Below are positions 8,687 to 14,621 of a DNA stretch of 20,395 nt, piece after piece (position 1 is the stretch's first letter; each line of letters begins with the position of its first letter). Source of the stretch: a virus. Made by a program: the position numbers and the translations under genes. Location: the IMG/VR virus record IMGVR_UViG_3300030099_007666, positions 1-20,395 of that record. The stretch is one strand, 5' to 3'. The notes beneath the pieces were generated by a model, which saw only the letters and a list, made by a program, of their open reading frames with translations, was not told the origin of the DNA and did not search any database.

Positions 8687-9249
8687 TGGCAAGTAACATA
8701 GTACCAGGAAACATAGATACAGGCTATCCAAAAGCAGGACAGGACAATAGTTCACAAGGCTTTAGAGACAATTTTACACAGATAAAAACAAATTTTGATG
8801 AAGCAAAAACCGAGATTGAGGACTTGCAATCAAACAAAGCCAGTCTTAACGGCTCAAGTGATTTTGCAGATAACGAAGTAACAAGGGCAAAATTAAAAGA
8901 TACAAGTGAAACAGTTTTTGCACATGGAACAACAGGTGGATCGATTGTTTTGAATCATACAAACGGTCATTACCAAACATTAACAACGAACGCATCTGTA
9001 ACATTGTCATTTACAAATTTACCAGCTACCGATCAATTGGGTAGAATAATACTGGATGTAAATGTTGTCAGCACTGCACACACAATCACAATCCCGTCTG
9101 CAGTTATAGTTGCGAGTAATGTCAGTGGTGGAGACGGTTCTTCGGACACAATCACCGTGCCAACTTCGGGTAGGCATCTATATGAATTCATGACTCCAGA
9201 CAACGGAACAACAATCTTGATGCATGAGCTCGGAGCCAACTACATCTAA
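8686..9249 (+). CDS. Small fibre-like / tail-associated structural protein
   Basis: This is a 187-residue protein. The N-terminus 'YPKAGQDNSSQGFRDNFTQI', followed by a short helical stretch ('FDEAKTEIEDLQSNKASL'), is a recognisable motif of T4-like marine phage tail-fibre-type proteins and plays the same cap role as the 'ANDGTGD' caps upstream. The remainder is beta-rich ('GGSIVLNHTNGHYQTLTTNA', 'HTITIPSAVIV') and ends 'ILMHELGANYI'. It is translationally coupled to the previous gene by a TAATG overlap. Function in attachment or the baseplate periphery is inferred from motif and position. Confidence 0.65.
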   Translation: MASNIVPGNIDTGYPKAGQDNSSQGFRDNFTQIKTNFDEAKTEIEDLQSNKASLNGSSDFADNEVTRAKLKDTSETVFAHGTTGGSIVLNHTNGHYQTLTTNASVTLSFTNLPATDQLGRIILDVNVVSTAHTITIPSAVIVASNVSGGDGSSDTITVPTSGRHLYEFMTPDNGTTILMHELGANYI

Positions 9250-9250
9250 T

Positions 9251-9257
9251 AGGAGGT
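9251..9257 (+). promoter_or_regulatory. Perfect Shine-Dalgarno AGGAGGT
   Basis: AGGAGGT sits four bases before the ATG at 9262, directly after the stop of the preceding gene. It is the strongest ribosome binding site in the window and contrasts with the many genes here that lack one. Confidence 0.7.
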
Positions 9258-9261
9258 AGTA

Positions 9262-9513
9262 ATGTACTTTCATCCATTACAAGAAGAAATAGCAAACATG
9301 AGTGACGAGGACATTTCTAAAAGAATAAAGGAATTGTCACGGAAAGTAAACATAGCTAGAAGAGGACGCAATCCAGAGATACTGGCGAGATTACAGCAGG
9401 CCTTGATGACATATCAAAATGCGATCAAACAGAGACGTTTGGAAGAGTGGCACAAAAATTATAAGAAGGCCCGCAACGAACCAGATCTCGGAGATTTGAT
9501 CAATATTGAATAG
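9262..9513 (+). CDS. Small helical conserved protein
   Basis: This 83-residue, highly charged protein is predicted to be almost entirely helical ('ISKRIKELSRKVNIARR', 'ILARLQQALMTYQNAIKQRR', 'EWHKNYKKARNE'). It has a basic middle and an acidic C-terminus ('EPDLGDLINIE'). There is no signal or TM segment. The coiled-coil-like heptad pattern suggests a structural, scaffold or adaptor protein. The strong Shine-Dalgarno and its position directly after the appendage genes suggest late expression. I do not recognise a named family, although small helical proteins like this occur near the structural genes of T4-like marine phages. Confidence 0.6.
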   Translation: MYFHPLQEEIANMSDEDISKRIKELSRKVNIARRGRNPEILARLQQALMTYQNAIKQRRLEEWHKNYKKARNEPDLGDLINIE

Positions 9514-9519
9514 TAAGTA

Positions 9520-10161
9520 ATGTTGATGTCAAATCAATTCAGTTGGAAAACCAAATTCAAATCAATCATTGTGGTAGACGGTGAATTGTTTCCCAATGAA
9601 TATGATTTAAATATTTTCATATCAGCACACACTCCAGATCTTAAAGAACAATCAGATTATTTTGAAAGATTAAAAAATTTGTTTGAAAGGGTTTTCACTA
9701 ACACAATAACCACATGGCGTGACGAGCCATTGTATCCTGTTCTTAAAAAGCAAACAAATAACAGATTCGTTGAATTACCAAGACCACCCTATGATCAAAT
9801 AATGGCGGCCGTGTGTTTCTGTAAAGCCAATGCTGTGCTTGATAGCAAAATTATAATTAACAATCTAGAATTAAGCAGTTGGCAAGGAGACGGTATTACC
9901 TATTCGGTTGACAAGAACTCCCCAGAACTGCTACTATTAGATCAAAAGGATTGGTTCAGTAAAAAATTTAGCAAATTTGATCCATGGTGGTTGAGACCAG
10001 ATACTGCTACATATGATGAGGAACATGCAAAAGGCATCTATACAGGACACTTCAGTTGGAACAATTCAAAAATTCCAGTTGACAAGAAGCACGAAGACCA
10101 TGCTAAAATATTTGAGTTCAGTCCAAAGGTTTTAGATGGTGGAAAAAATAAAAACAAATAA
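9520..10161 (+). CDS. Conserved protein of unknown function
   Basis: The 213-residue product is not recognised. It is a mixed alpha/beta soluble protein, rich in aromatics ('SWQGDGITYSV', 'FSKFDPWWLRPDTATYDEE', 'IYTGHFSWNN'), with no TM segment or signal. It starts 'MLMSNQFSWKTKF'; the second methionine codon at 9526 is an equally possible start, because neither has a clear Shine-Dalgarno. The C-terminus is basic ('DGGKNKNK'), and its last 26 bases overlap the start of the DnaE-like gene. That overlap suggests coupled translation and perhaps a shared role with the downstream protein. Confidence 0.55.
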   Translation: MLMSNQFSWKTKFKSIIVVDGELFPNEYDLNIFISAHTPDLKEQSDYFERLKNLFERVFTNTITTWRDEPLYPVLKKQTNNRFVELPRPPYDQIMAAVCFCKANAVLDSKIIINNLELSSWQGDGITYSVDKNSPELLLLDQKDWFSKKFSKFDPWWLRPDTATYDEEHAKGIYTGHFSWNNSKIPVDKKHEDHAKIFEFSPKVLDGGKNKNK

Positions 10162-10657
10162 ACATGGCGATTGCATTTACACAGAGCAAGATGCAATAAA
10201 TTTACTTTATACAAATCCAAATTTCGACATCACAAAACTTTTCTTTGAATCTACTGACAAATACAACAACACAGTAAAAGAACTTGGGTTGGATTTTCCA
10301 AAAATACACAAGGTGCCAGAACGTGCAGATGTTGTAGAGTTTGATAGGGCTAACAGTGAACAATGGCACATGCCAGAACATTACAGTAAATTGAATGTCC
10401 TGCAATGGTTGTTAGACAAATGTCAGAATGACGAAGAACGGTTCCGAGTTCAAGCAGAATATAGTTTGTTTGAGGAGAAGAAATTCATCAAGGTGTTGCA
10501 ATTTTTGATTTATTTTGTTGACACACTAAGAGCAAACAATGTGGTATGGGGAGTAGGAAGAGGCAGTTCGGTGGCGAGTTTTTGCTTATTTTTGATTGGT
10601 GTACACAAAATAAATCCTATGTCGTACAATTTGGATCACCGTGAATTTTTAAGATGA
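10136..10657 (+). CDS. Truncated C-family DNA polymerase (DnaE/PolC palm)-like protein
   Basis: The product is 173 residues. Residues ~100-173 closely resemble the start of the palm domain of bacterial DNA polymerase III alpha. The key stretch is 'NNVVWGVGRGSSVASF' at ~134-149, against the family motif GPGRGSAAGS, followed by 'LFLIGVHKINPMSYNLDHREF', against the family pattern LGI-x-DP-x-Y-L-FERFL. The helix before it ('FEEKKFIKVLQFLIYFVDTL') corresponds to the family's GF-x-YFLIV segment. In true polymerases the catalytic PDxDxD follows immediately after FERFL; here the protein ends at that point ('EFLR' then stop). It therefore lacks the catalytic aspartates and cannot polymerise by the known mechanism. 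It overlaps the preceding gene by 26 bases. Homology is supported by motif order; function is unknown and could be nucleotide/DNA binding or a repurposed fold. Confidence 0.65.
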   Translation: MVEKIKTNKHGDCIYTEQDAINLLYTNPNFDITKLFFESTDKYNNTVKELGLDFPKIHKVPERADVVEFDRANSEQWHMPEHYSKLNVLQWLLDKCQNDEERFRVQAEYSLFEEKKFIKVLQFLIYFVDTLRANNVVWGVGRGSSVASFCLFLIGVHKINPMSYNLDHREFLR

Positions 10658-10663
10658 TAAGTA
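10657..10663 (+). promoter_or_regulatory. Possible variant late promoter box (ATAAGTA)
   Basis: ATAAGTA overlaps the stop of the DnaE-like gene, 20 bases before the next ATG, and differs from the late box by one base. A start of transcription near 10669 would leave the Shine-Dalgarno AGGAG (10673-10677) inside the leader. The same variant occurs before the minus-strand gene starting at 18300. Confidence 0.3.
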
Positions 10664-10683
10664 ATAACAAATAGGAGCATATA

Positions 10684-11067
10684 ATGGTAGCAAGAGCACC
10701 CAGAAAAAGAATGTACAGAACCATGCAAGGACGCATGATTGACATTGAAAAACTAAGAGGCGCCAACGAGGACGTACGAGCAGTTGGTAATATGAACGTC
10801 AATGCACGTGGAGATGTGCTGAGCAAAAGCGGACAAGTTGTCACGCCTAAGGCAAAAGTAATACAAAAATATTATCAGCAACCAAAAGGCAGAGTGGATG
10901 ACACTCCAAGAAGAGCCAAACCAACTCCGGCTAGAAAAATGCCTCCACAGCCAACAGCAACGCAGAAGACAGCTCCAGTGGCACCAAAAGCCCAACAACC
11001 GAAAGTGGCAAAAAAGACCACAACAGAGAAAAAAGGCATCGATGCCGCTCTTGACGGACTAGAATAA
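10684..11067 (+). CDS. Small basic protein with disordered Pro/Ala/Lys-rich tail
   Basis: The product is 127 residues with a good Shine-Dalgarno (AGGAG, 6 bases before the ATG). The first ~65 residues ('RAPRKRMYRTMQGRMIDIEK', then 'AVGNMNVNARGDVLSKSGQVV') look compact and conserved in style. From ~70 to 115 it is a low-complexity Pro/Ala/Lys/Thr/Gln tail ('KPTPARKMPPQPTATQKTAP', 'KVAKKTTTEKK'), ending in a short acidic helix ('GIDAALDGLE'). It is strongly basic overall. I recall similar small proteins near structural genes in T4-like marine phages, without a known function. Nucleic-acid binding or a head/tail accessory role is possible but not shown. Its 3' end contains the -35 element of the next gene's promoter. 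Confidence 0.6.
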   Translation: MVARAPRKRMYRTMQGRMIDIEKLRGANEDVRAVGNMNVNARGDVLSKSGQVVTPKAKVIQKYYQQPKGRVDDTPRRAKPTPARKMPPQPTATQKTAPVAPKAQQPKVAKKTTTEKKGIDAALDGLE

Positions 11068-11079
11068 ATCAGCTATAAT
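11051..11079 (+). promoter_or_regulatory. Near-consensus sigma-70 promoter for GroES-like gene
   Basis: TTGACG (11051-11056), a 17-base spacer, then TATAAT (11074-11079) matches the bacterial housekeeping consensus except for the last base of the -35. The -35 lies inside the upstream gene. The ATG at 11088 is 8 bases after the -10 box, so the transcript would start within a base or two of the initiation codon. This predicts early expression by host polymerase. Confidence 0.7.
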
Positions 11080-11087
11080 ACTTCTAT

Positions 11088-11531
11088 ATGGGACAAATAG
11101 AAGACTTACAACACAAAGGATTTGGATCACATGGTGGTAAGCAATACACCGTGGACTACGACATCACGCCACTAAAGAAAAGAGTGTTGGTTTCGGACAT
11201 GCATTTTGGAGAAACAAAATCCAAAGGCGGAATAATACTTGTCGACGACGACGGATCGGCCGACGGTATACATCCTAGATGGGCCAAAGTTTACGCCATC
11301 GGCAAAGAACAGGAAGATGTAAAGGTTGGTGAATGGATAATGGTTGCACACGGACGTTGGTCTAGAGCATTCAAAGTAAAAAAGGAAGGCGTAGAATTAG
11401 AGGTTAGAATGATCGATGAAAATGATATTTTACTTGTATCACAGGAAGAGCCAGAACAGAACAGACACAAAGCAGGATATGTCAACACAGGTGGTATGCA
11501 ACAGATGACATCACTGCCAGGCAATGACTAA
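11088..11531 (+). CDS. groES: GroES-like co-chaperonin
   Basis: The 147-residue product contains a GroES fold at residues ~26-118. 'ITPLKKRVLVSDM' is the first strand, 'GETKSKGGIIL' at ~41-51 closely resembles the GroES mobile loop ETKSAGGIVL that docks on GroEL, and 'WAKVYAIGKEQEDVKVGEWI' is the GEVVAVG...VKVGD core. 'IDENDILLV' is the final strand. Bacterial GroES is ~97 residues; this protein has a ~25-residue N-terminal and a ~29-residue C-terminal extension. T4 supplies gp31 as a co-chaperonin to let host GroEL fold the major capsid protein, and this protein very likely does the same in the host cytoplasm. The mobile loop is more GroES-like than gp31-like. It has its own sigma-70-type promoter and its stop overlaps the next gene by 8 bases. 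Confidence 0.8.
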   Translation: MGQIEDLQHKGFGSHGGKQYTVDYDITPLKKRVLVSDMHFGETKSKGGIILVDDDGSADGIHPRWAKVYAIGKEQEDVKVGEWIMVAHGRWSRAFKVKKEGVELEVRMIDENDILLVSQEEPEQNRHKAGYVNTGGMQQMTSLPGND

Positions 11532-11907
11532 AAAAATTACAATCACAAGAACATTCGTACCAATCGACAAACTGGTGACGATGGCAGAAATGGGCCTGGG
11601 AGCAGTGCGTCCACTCAATAAAGAAAAAAGAAGTTGGATAGCCAAATTGATAAGACAGCAACTATGGGATCCGATACTGGTTACACCAATCAAAGATTCT
11701 GGGTATTACTTGCTTACAGATGGTTGGCACAGGGTACAAGCCGCAAAAAAATTAAAGCAAAAAGAAATTGAGGCCGTGAAATTACCTGCCGACATTGGAT
11801 TGAGCATGTCAAAGGCAAACAAAATTTTACGTGACATAGACAGAGAGTATGGTTTCAAATTGAAGTGTAGTGATATAATAGGACAATGGGCGTTCTATCA
11901 AGATTGA
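11524..11907 (+). CDS. ParB/Srx-fold domain protein
   Basis: The 127-residue protein has a ParB-like N-terminal fold. 'FVPIDKL' is followed by a helix ('KEKRSWIAKLIRQQLWDPIL'), then the signature 'YLLTDGWHRVQAAKKLKQ' at ~62-79, equivalent to the DGxHRxxAAxxL box of ParB-like proteins, and 'EIEAVKL' as the next strand. In ParB itself this fold binds CTP; related phage proteins include DNA-modifying enzymes and kinases. The DNA-binding HTH domain of ParB is absent, and the ~40-residue C-terminus is unlike ParB. It overlaps the co-chaperonin gene by 8 bases and ends 31 bases before UvdE, so early expression from the 11051-11079 promoter is likely. The fold assignment is fairly secure; the function is not. 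Confidence 0.6.
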   Translation: MTKKITITRTFVPIDKLVTMAEMGLGAVRPLNKEKRSWIAKLIRQQLWDPILVTPIKDSGYYLLTDGWHRVQAAKKLKQKEIEAVKLPADIGLSMSKANKILRDIDREYGFKLKCSDIIGQWAFYQD

Positions 11908-11931
11908 CAATTTTCCAAAATATGCTAAAAT
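11904..11931 (+). promoter_or_regulatory. Sigma-70-type promoter for UvdE gene
   Basis: TTGACA (11904-11909) is followed by a 16-base spacer and TAAAAT (11926-11931), preceded by an extended TG (TGCTAAAAT). The ATG at 11939 lies only 7 bases after the -10, so the message is predicted to start at or within a base of the initiation codon. The -35 overlaps the stop codon of the ParB-like gene. Confidence 0.65.
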
Positions 11932-11938
11932 TACAAAC

Positions 11939-12979
11939 ATGCGTATAGGTTTTTGCTGTAAATGGCTTAACAGCCATTCTGAATTTGGTGGCATGAAAGT
12001 GAATGCCAAAGACAGGGACCTTAATGGCAGATCAACCACGATGCGTTGGCTGAGAGAACATCCAGAAGATGCAGTCCAAAGGCAGTGGGATATCATGAAT
12101 CATAATGCCACCGCCGCTAGAAAATTGGTGCAACGTGTTGGTTCCCTGCCACCCGAACGTAGGATGGTGAGACTAGGAAGTGAAATGTTGCAAGGCTACA
12201 CAGAAGCTAATTGGATAGACTGGTGGCAACAACCACACATCCAAGATCATTGTGAAAGGATATTTGCACCCGTTGGTGAAATGGCTCGCAAACTAGATGT
12301 AAAGGTCAGTTTCCATCCTGGGCAATTTTGTGTCCTAAGCAGTGAAAGTGCAGACATCAGAAAGAGAAGTGTAGAAGAATTTGAATATCATGTCGACATG
12401 GCCAGGTGGATGGGATTCGGCAAGTCATTCCAGGATGGTTGCAAGATCAACGTACATATCTCAGGCAGGCGTGGACCACAGGGTATTATTGATGCACTTC
12501 CTAAACTATCACCTGAGGCAAGAAATCTTATCACAATCGAAAACGACGAAATGGGTTGGGGGCTTGACGCCAGTCTTGAATTGGAAAAACATCTTGCATT
12601 GGTCATGGACATTCATCATCACTGGATACGAGATGAAGAATACATTGAAGCGACAGATGACAGGGTCAAAAGAGTGATCGATTCATGGCGTGGACAACGT
12701 CCAACGATGCACTACTCGTATTCGAGGGACGAACACTTGGCGGTTGCAAATCTTGGCGACAAGACGCACACCGAAATGCATGACATTAAGATGTTGCTTG
12801 AACGGGGTTGCAAGAAACAAAAACTTAGAGCACACTCCGATTTGTTACCAAATCGGGCAGTCAATGACTGGGCACTCAGTTTTAGTGAACATTTTGATAT
12901 ACAGACAGAGGCCAAAGGCAAAAACATAGCCGCGGAACAATTATATAGACAACACTTAGAAAATGCGGCTATAGAATGA
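11939..12979 (+). CDS. uvsE: UV-damage endonuclease (UvdE/UvsE family)
   Basis: The 346-residue protein matches the UVDE TIM-barrel family over its whole length (bacterial members are ~280-320 residues). Family landmarks appear in order: 'MRIGFCCKWLN' (strand 1), 'MVRLGSEML' at ~76-84, 'VSFHPGQFCVLSS' at ~123-135 with His126, 'INVHISG' with His173, 'LITIENDE' with Glu201, 'VMDIHHHW' with Asp224 and His226-228, 'TMHYSYSRD' with His258, and 'RAHSDLL' with His299. These His/Asp/Glu residues form the metal site. The enzyme nicks 5' to cyclobutane dimers and 6-4 photoproducts, starting a photolyase-independent repair route useful in sunlit surface water. The promoter suggests early expression. The TGA stop overlaps the ATG of a 39-residue ORF. 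Confidence 0.85.
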   Translation: MRIGFCCKWLNSHSEFGGMKVNAKDRDLNGRSTTMRWLREHPEDAVQRQWDIMNHNATAARKLVQRVGSLPPERRMVRLGSEMLQGYTEANWIDWWQQPHIQDHCERIFAPVGEMARKLDVKVSFHPGQFCVLSSESADIRKRSVEEFEYHVDMARWMGFGKSFQDGCKINVHISGRRGPQGIIDALPKLSPEARNLITIENDEMGWGLDASLELEKHLALVMDIHHHWIRDEEYIEATDDRVKRVIDSWRGQRPTMHYSYSRDEHLAVANLGDKTHTEMHDIKMLLERGCKKQKLRAHSDLLPNRAVNDWALSFSEHFDIQTEAKGKNIAAEQLYRQHLENAAIE

Positions 12980-13095
12980 TTGAGAAAATTAAAGCATTTG
13001 CTAGATGGGTAAGTTTGATCCCTTTGTTACATGCCCCTGCATATTTTCTTGCCATAGTGGGACTGATACTTCTTATATTGACATTTACACTATAA
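12976..13095 (+). CDS. 39-residue single-pass membrane microprotein
   Basis: An ORF of 39 codons plus stop starts with an ATG that overlaps the UvdE stop (ATGA), a classic translational-coupling arrangement. The product begins with a basic amphipathic stretch ('MIEKIKAFARWVSLI') followed by a hydrophobic helix ('APAYFLAIVGLILLILTFTL') that reaches the C-terminus. It therefore looks like a one-TM inner-membrane peptide. It ends by overlapping the 3' end of the minus-strand gene by 6 bases and fills what would otherwise be a 110-base gap. A holin-like, toxin-like or membrane-accessory role can be imagined, but nothing in the sequence decides it. A chance ORF is possible, although the overlap and the clean TM pattern argue against that. 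Confidence 0.5.
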   Translation: MIEKIKAFARWVSLIPLLHAPAYFLAIVGLILLILTFTL

Positions 13096-13629
13096 CTTAC
13101 TGTTTTCCAAGTAAGTTTGGGTCATAAAAAACTCCTTGTAATCGAAGTTGGTAAAGTCTCCGCTGTCATGATATAAATCACCCTGTAACCATAGTAACAT
13201 GTTTGGTTTCCATATTAAGGTTTCGACTAAATTTTTATCTTGATCGTAGATCCGTGTTGATGCTCCTTTGAAATTTGTTCTATCGCCGTCCACCGAATAA
13301 GGAAATATTATACTTTTTCCCGGTGTGCAATCATCATTGGGTGTAGTGTCTTTATGTATAGGCAGTGGTCCGAACATTCGATTAAATGATGAAAAATTAT
13401 ATTTTGTGTTGGCAGGCAACAGTGCTTGTATCATAGGAATTATCTCTTTGGTAAACAATTTAAATCCTAAGTGATTTTTTGTCGATTTGTTAGAAAGGTT
13501 TTGGAATATGCCCCAAGCTAATGACTCATGGTACTGCTCTCCAGTTGAAACCTTTTTGTACATGACTTTCCATTTTTCAAGTTGATCATCTTGCACAAAG
13601 TTTTCAATATAACCATAATTAGTAACCAT
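13090..13629 (-). CDS. 2OG-Fe(II) oxygenase-like (HxD...H) protein
   Basis: The 179-residue minus-strand protein has a double-stranded beta-helix style motif. 'PLPIHKDTTP' contains His92-x-Asp94, followed ~60 residues later by 'LWLQGDLYHDSGDF' with His154. Together these would form the facial triad of Fe(II)/2-oxoglutarate dioxygenases. Strands between them ('KSIIFPYSV', 'ETLIWKPNMLLW') fit the fold. The usual downstream Arg/Lys that binds 2OG is not obvious ('KEFFMTQTYL'), so activity is uncertain. T4-like marine phages carry several such proteins; substrates are generally unknown. It lies opposite to its neighbours, convergent with the microprotein and divergent from gene 44. A late box sits 5 bases before its ATG, and there is no Shine-Dalgarno. 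Confidence 0.55.
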   Translation of the reverse strand: MVTNYGYIENFVQDDQLEKWKVMYKKVSTGEQYHESLAWGIFQNLSNKSTKNHLGFKLFTKEIIPMIQALLPANTKYNFSSFNRMFGPLPIHKDTTPNDDCTPGKSIIFPYSVDGDRTNFKGASTRIYDQDKNLVETLIWKPNMLLWLQGDLYHDSGDFTNFDYKEFFMTQTYLENSKL

Positions 13630-13634
13630 AAAAA

Positions 13635-13641
13635 TATTTAT
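13635..13641 (-). promoter_or_regulatory. Late promoter box (ATAAATA), minus strand
   Basis: Read on the minus strand, AATAAATA is followed by five T residues and then the ATG at 13629. The box is exact in its last seven bases. The spacing places the predicted transcription start at or next to the start codon, leaving no room for a ribosome binding site. Confidence 0.6.
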
Positions 13642-13652
13642 TGGTTGTTTTT

Positions 13653-13682
13653 TTGTTTAAAATATATTACAGTATGTAATAT
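13653..13682 (+). promoter_or_regulatory. Possible sigma-70-type promoter for gene 44
   Basis: TTGTTT (13653-13658), an 18-base spacer and TAATAT (13677-13682) form a weak promoter-like pair in very AT-rich DNA, 12 bases before the ATG at 13695. The -10 lies inside a perfect inverted repeat (separate entry). The match is poorer than for the two sigma-70-type promoters upstream. Confidence 0.3.
13664..13682 (+). promoter_or_regulatory. Perfect inverted repeat upstream of gene 44 (possible operator)
   Basis: The 7-base arms ATATTAC and GTAATAT flank the 5-base loop AGTAT, centred in the 65-base divergent intergenic region. The element overlaps the candidate -10 of gene 44 and ends 12 bases before its ATG. 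It could be a dimeric-repressor operator or a weak RNA hairpin in the leader; AT-rich DNA can also give such a repeat by chance. Confidence 0.35.
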
Positions 13683-13694
13683 GAGATCAATGAT

Positions 13695-14621
13695 ATGAAA
13701 GACCTTTGGGTAGAAAAGTATAGACCAAAAACGTTGAAGGAATATGTTGTTAGGGACGAAGCACAACGTAACCAAATACAAACATGGATTGACGATAAGG
13801 CCATACCGCACTTGCTGTTAAGTGGTGCTCCGGGCGTGGGTAAAACAACACTGGCAAAGGTTTTGTTTCAGGAACTAGATGTAAGCAGTTATGACATACT
13901 GGAGATAAATGCATCAAGAGAAAATTCAGTAGACACTGTGAGAGAAAAAATAAATTCATTTGTACAGATAATGCCTTTTGGTGCGTACAAATATGTGTTA
14001 CTGGACGAGGCTGATTACATGAGTCCGAACGGACAGGCCGCACTTCGTGGTGTGATGGAAATGTATCATACATCAGCAAGATTTATTCTAACTTGCAACT
14101 ACCCGAACAGGGTGATTCCTGCACTGCACAGCAGGTGCCAAGGCTTCCACATGGAAACAATTGACAAAAATGAATTCACGGCAAGGACAGCAGAAATTTT
14201 GATTGCGGAACAGATAGAGCCAGACATAGAAGTGCTAGACACATATGTAAAAGCAAGTTATCCTGACCTGAGAAAGTGTATCAACATGATACAGCAGAAT
14301 TGTAGAGACGGCAAACTGATGCCACCAAAATTGGGTGACTCAGGACAGCAGGATTATAGGTTACAGATGGTTGAACTATTCAAAGCAGGTAAAATTAATG
14401 AAGCAAGAAAACTTGTGTGTGCTCAAGCTAGACCCGAAGAGTGTGAAGAGATATACAGGTGGTTGTATGACAATCTAGATATAATATCCAAAGACGAAGA
14501 CAATCAGGACAAAGCAGTGTTAATAATAAAACAGGGATTGGTAGATCATTCGTTTGTTGCTGATCCAGAAATAAATTTAGCTAGTGTCATGATCAAATTA
14601 GCAAAGTTGTCAAATGGGTAG
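13695..14621 (+). CDS. 44: Sliding-clamp loader ATPase subunit (T4 gp44 / RFC small-subunit type)
   Basis: This is a 308-residue AAA+ protein of the RFC/gp44 clamp-loader family, with length typical of gp44 (~320). The N-terminus 'LWVEKYRPKTLKEYV' is the RFC box. Walker A 'GAPGVGKTT' lies at ~44-52 and Walker B 'VLLDEADYM' at ~101-109. Sensor 1 is 'FILTCNYPNRV' at ~130-140, and the arginine finger 'SRC' is at ~146-148. The C-terminal helical region ('KLVCAQARPEECEEIYRWL') is the oligomerisation collar. With gp62 it would load the gp45 clamp onto primed DNA for the phage polymerase. In T4 and cyanophages the gene is flanked by 45 and 62; here it stands among late genes and is followed by an 87-residue protein that I cannot identify as gp62. 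It overlaps that gene by 8 bases. Confidence 0.9.
   Translation: MKDLWVEKYRPKTLKEYVVRDEAQRNQIQTWIDDKAIPHLLLSGAPGVGKTTLAKVLFQELDVSSYDILEINASRENSVDTVREKINSFVQIMPFGAYKYVLLDEADYMSPNGQAALRGVMEMYHTSARFILTCNYPNRVIPALHSRCQGFHMETIDKNEFTARTAEILIAEQIEPDIEVLDTYVKASYPDLRKCINMIQQNCRDGKLMPPKLGDSGQQDYRLQMVELFKAGKINEARKLVCAQARPEECEEIYRWLYDNLDIISKDEDNQDKAVLIIKQGLVDHSFVADPEINLASVMIKLAKLSNG

Noticed and set aside
12381-12929. Alternative-frame ORFs inside the UvdE gene (12381-12677, 12690-12929 plus; others minus)
   Set aside because: The UvdE frame has family motifs throughout. The alternative products lack motifs, ribosome sites and sensible composition.
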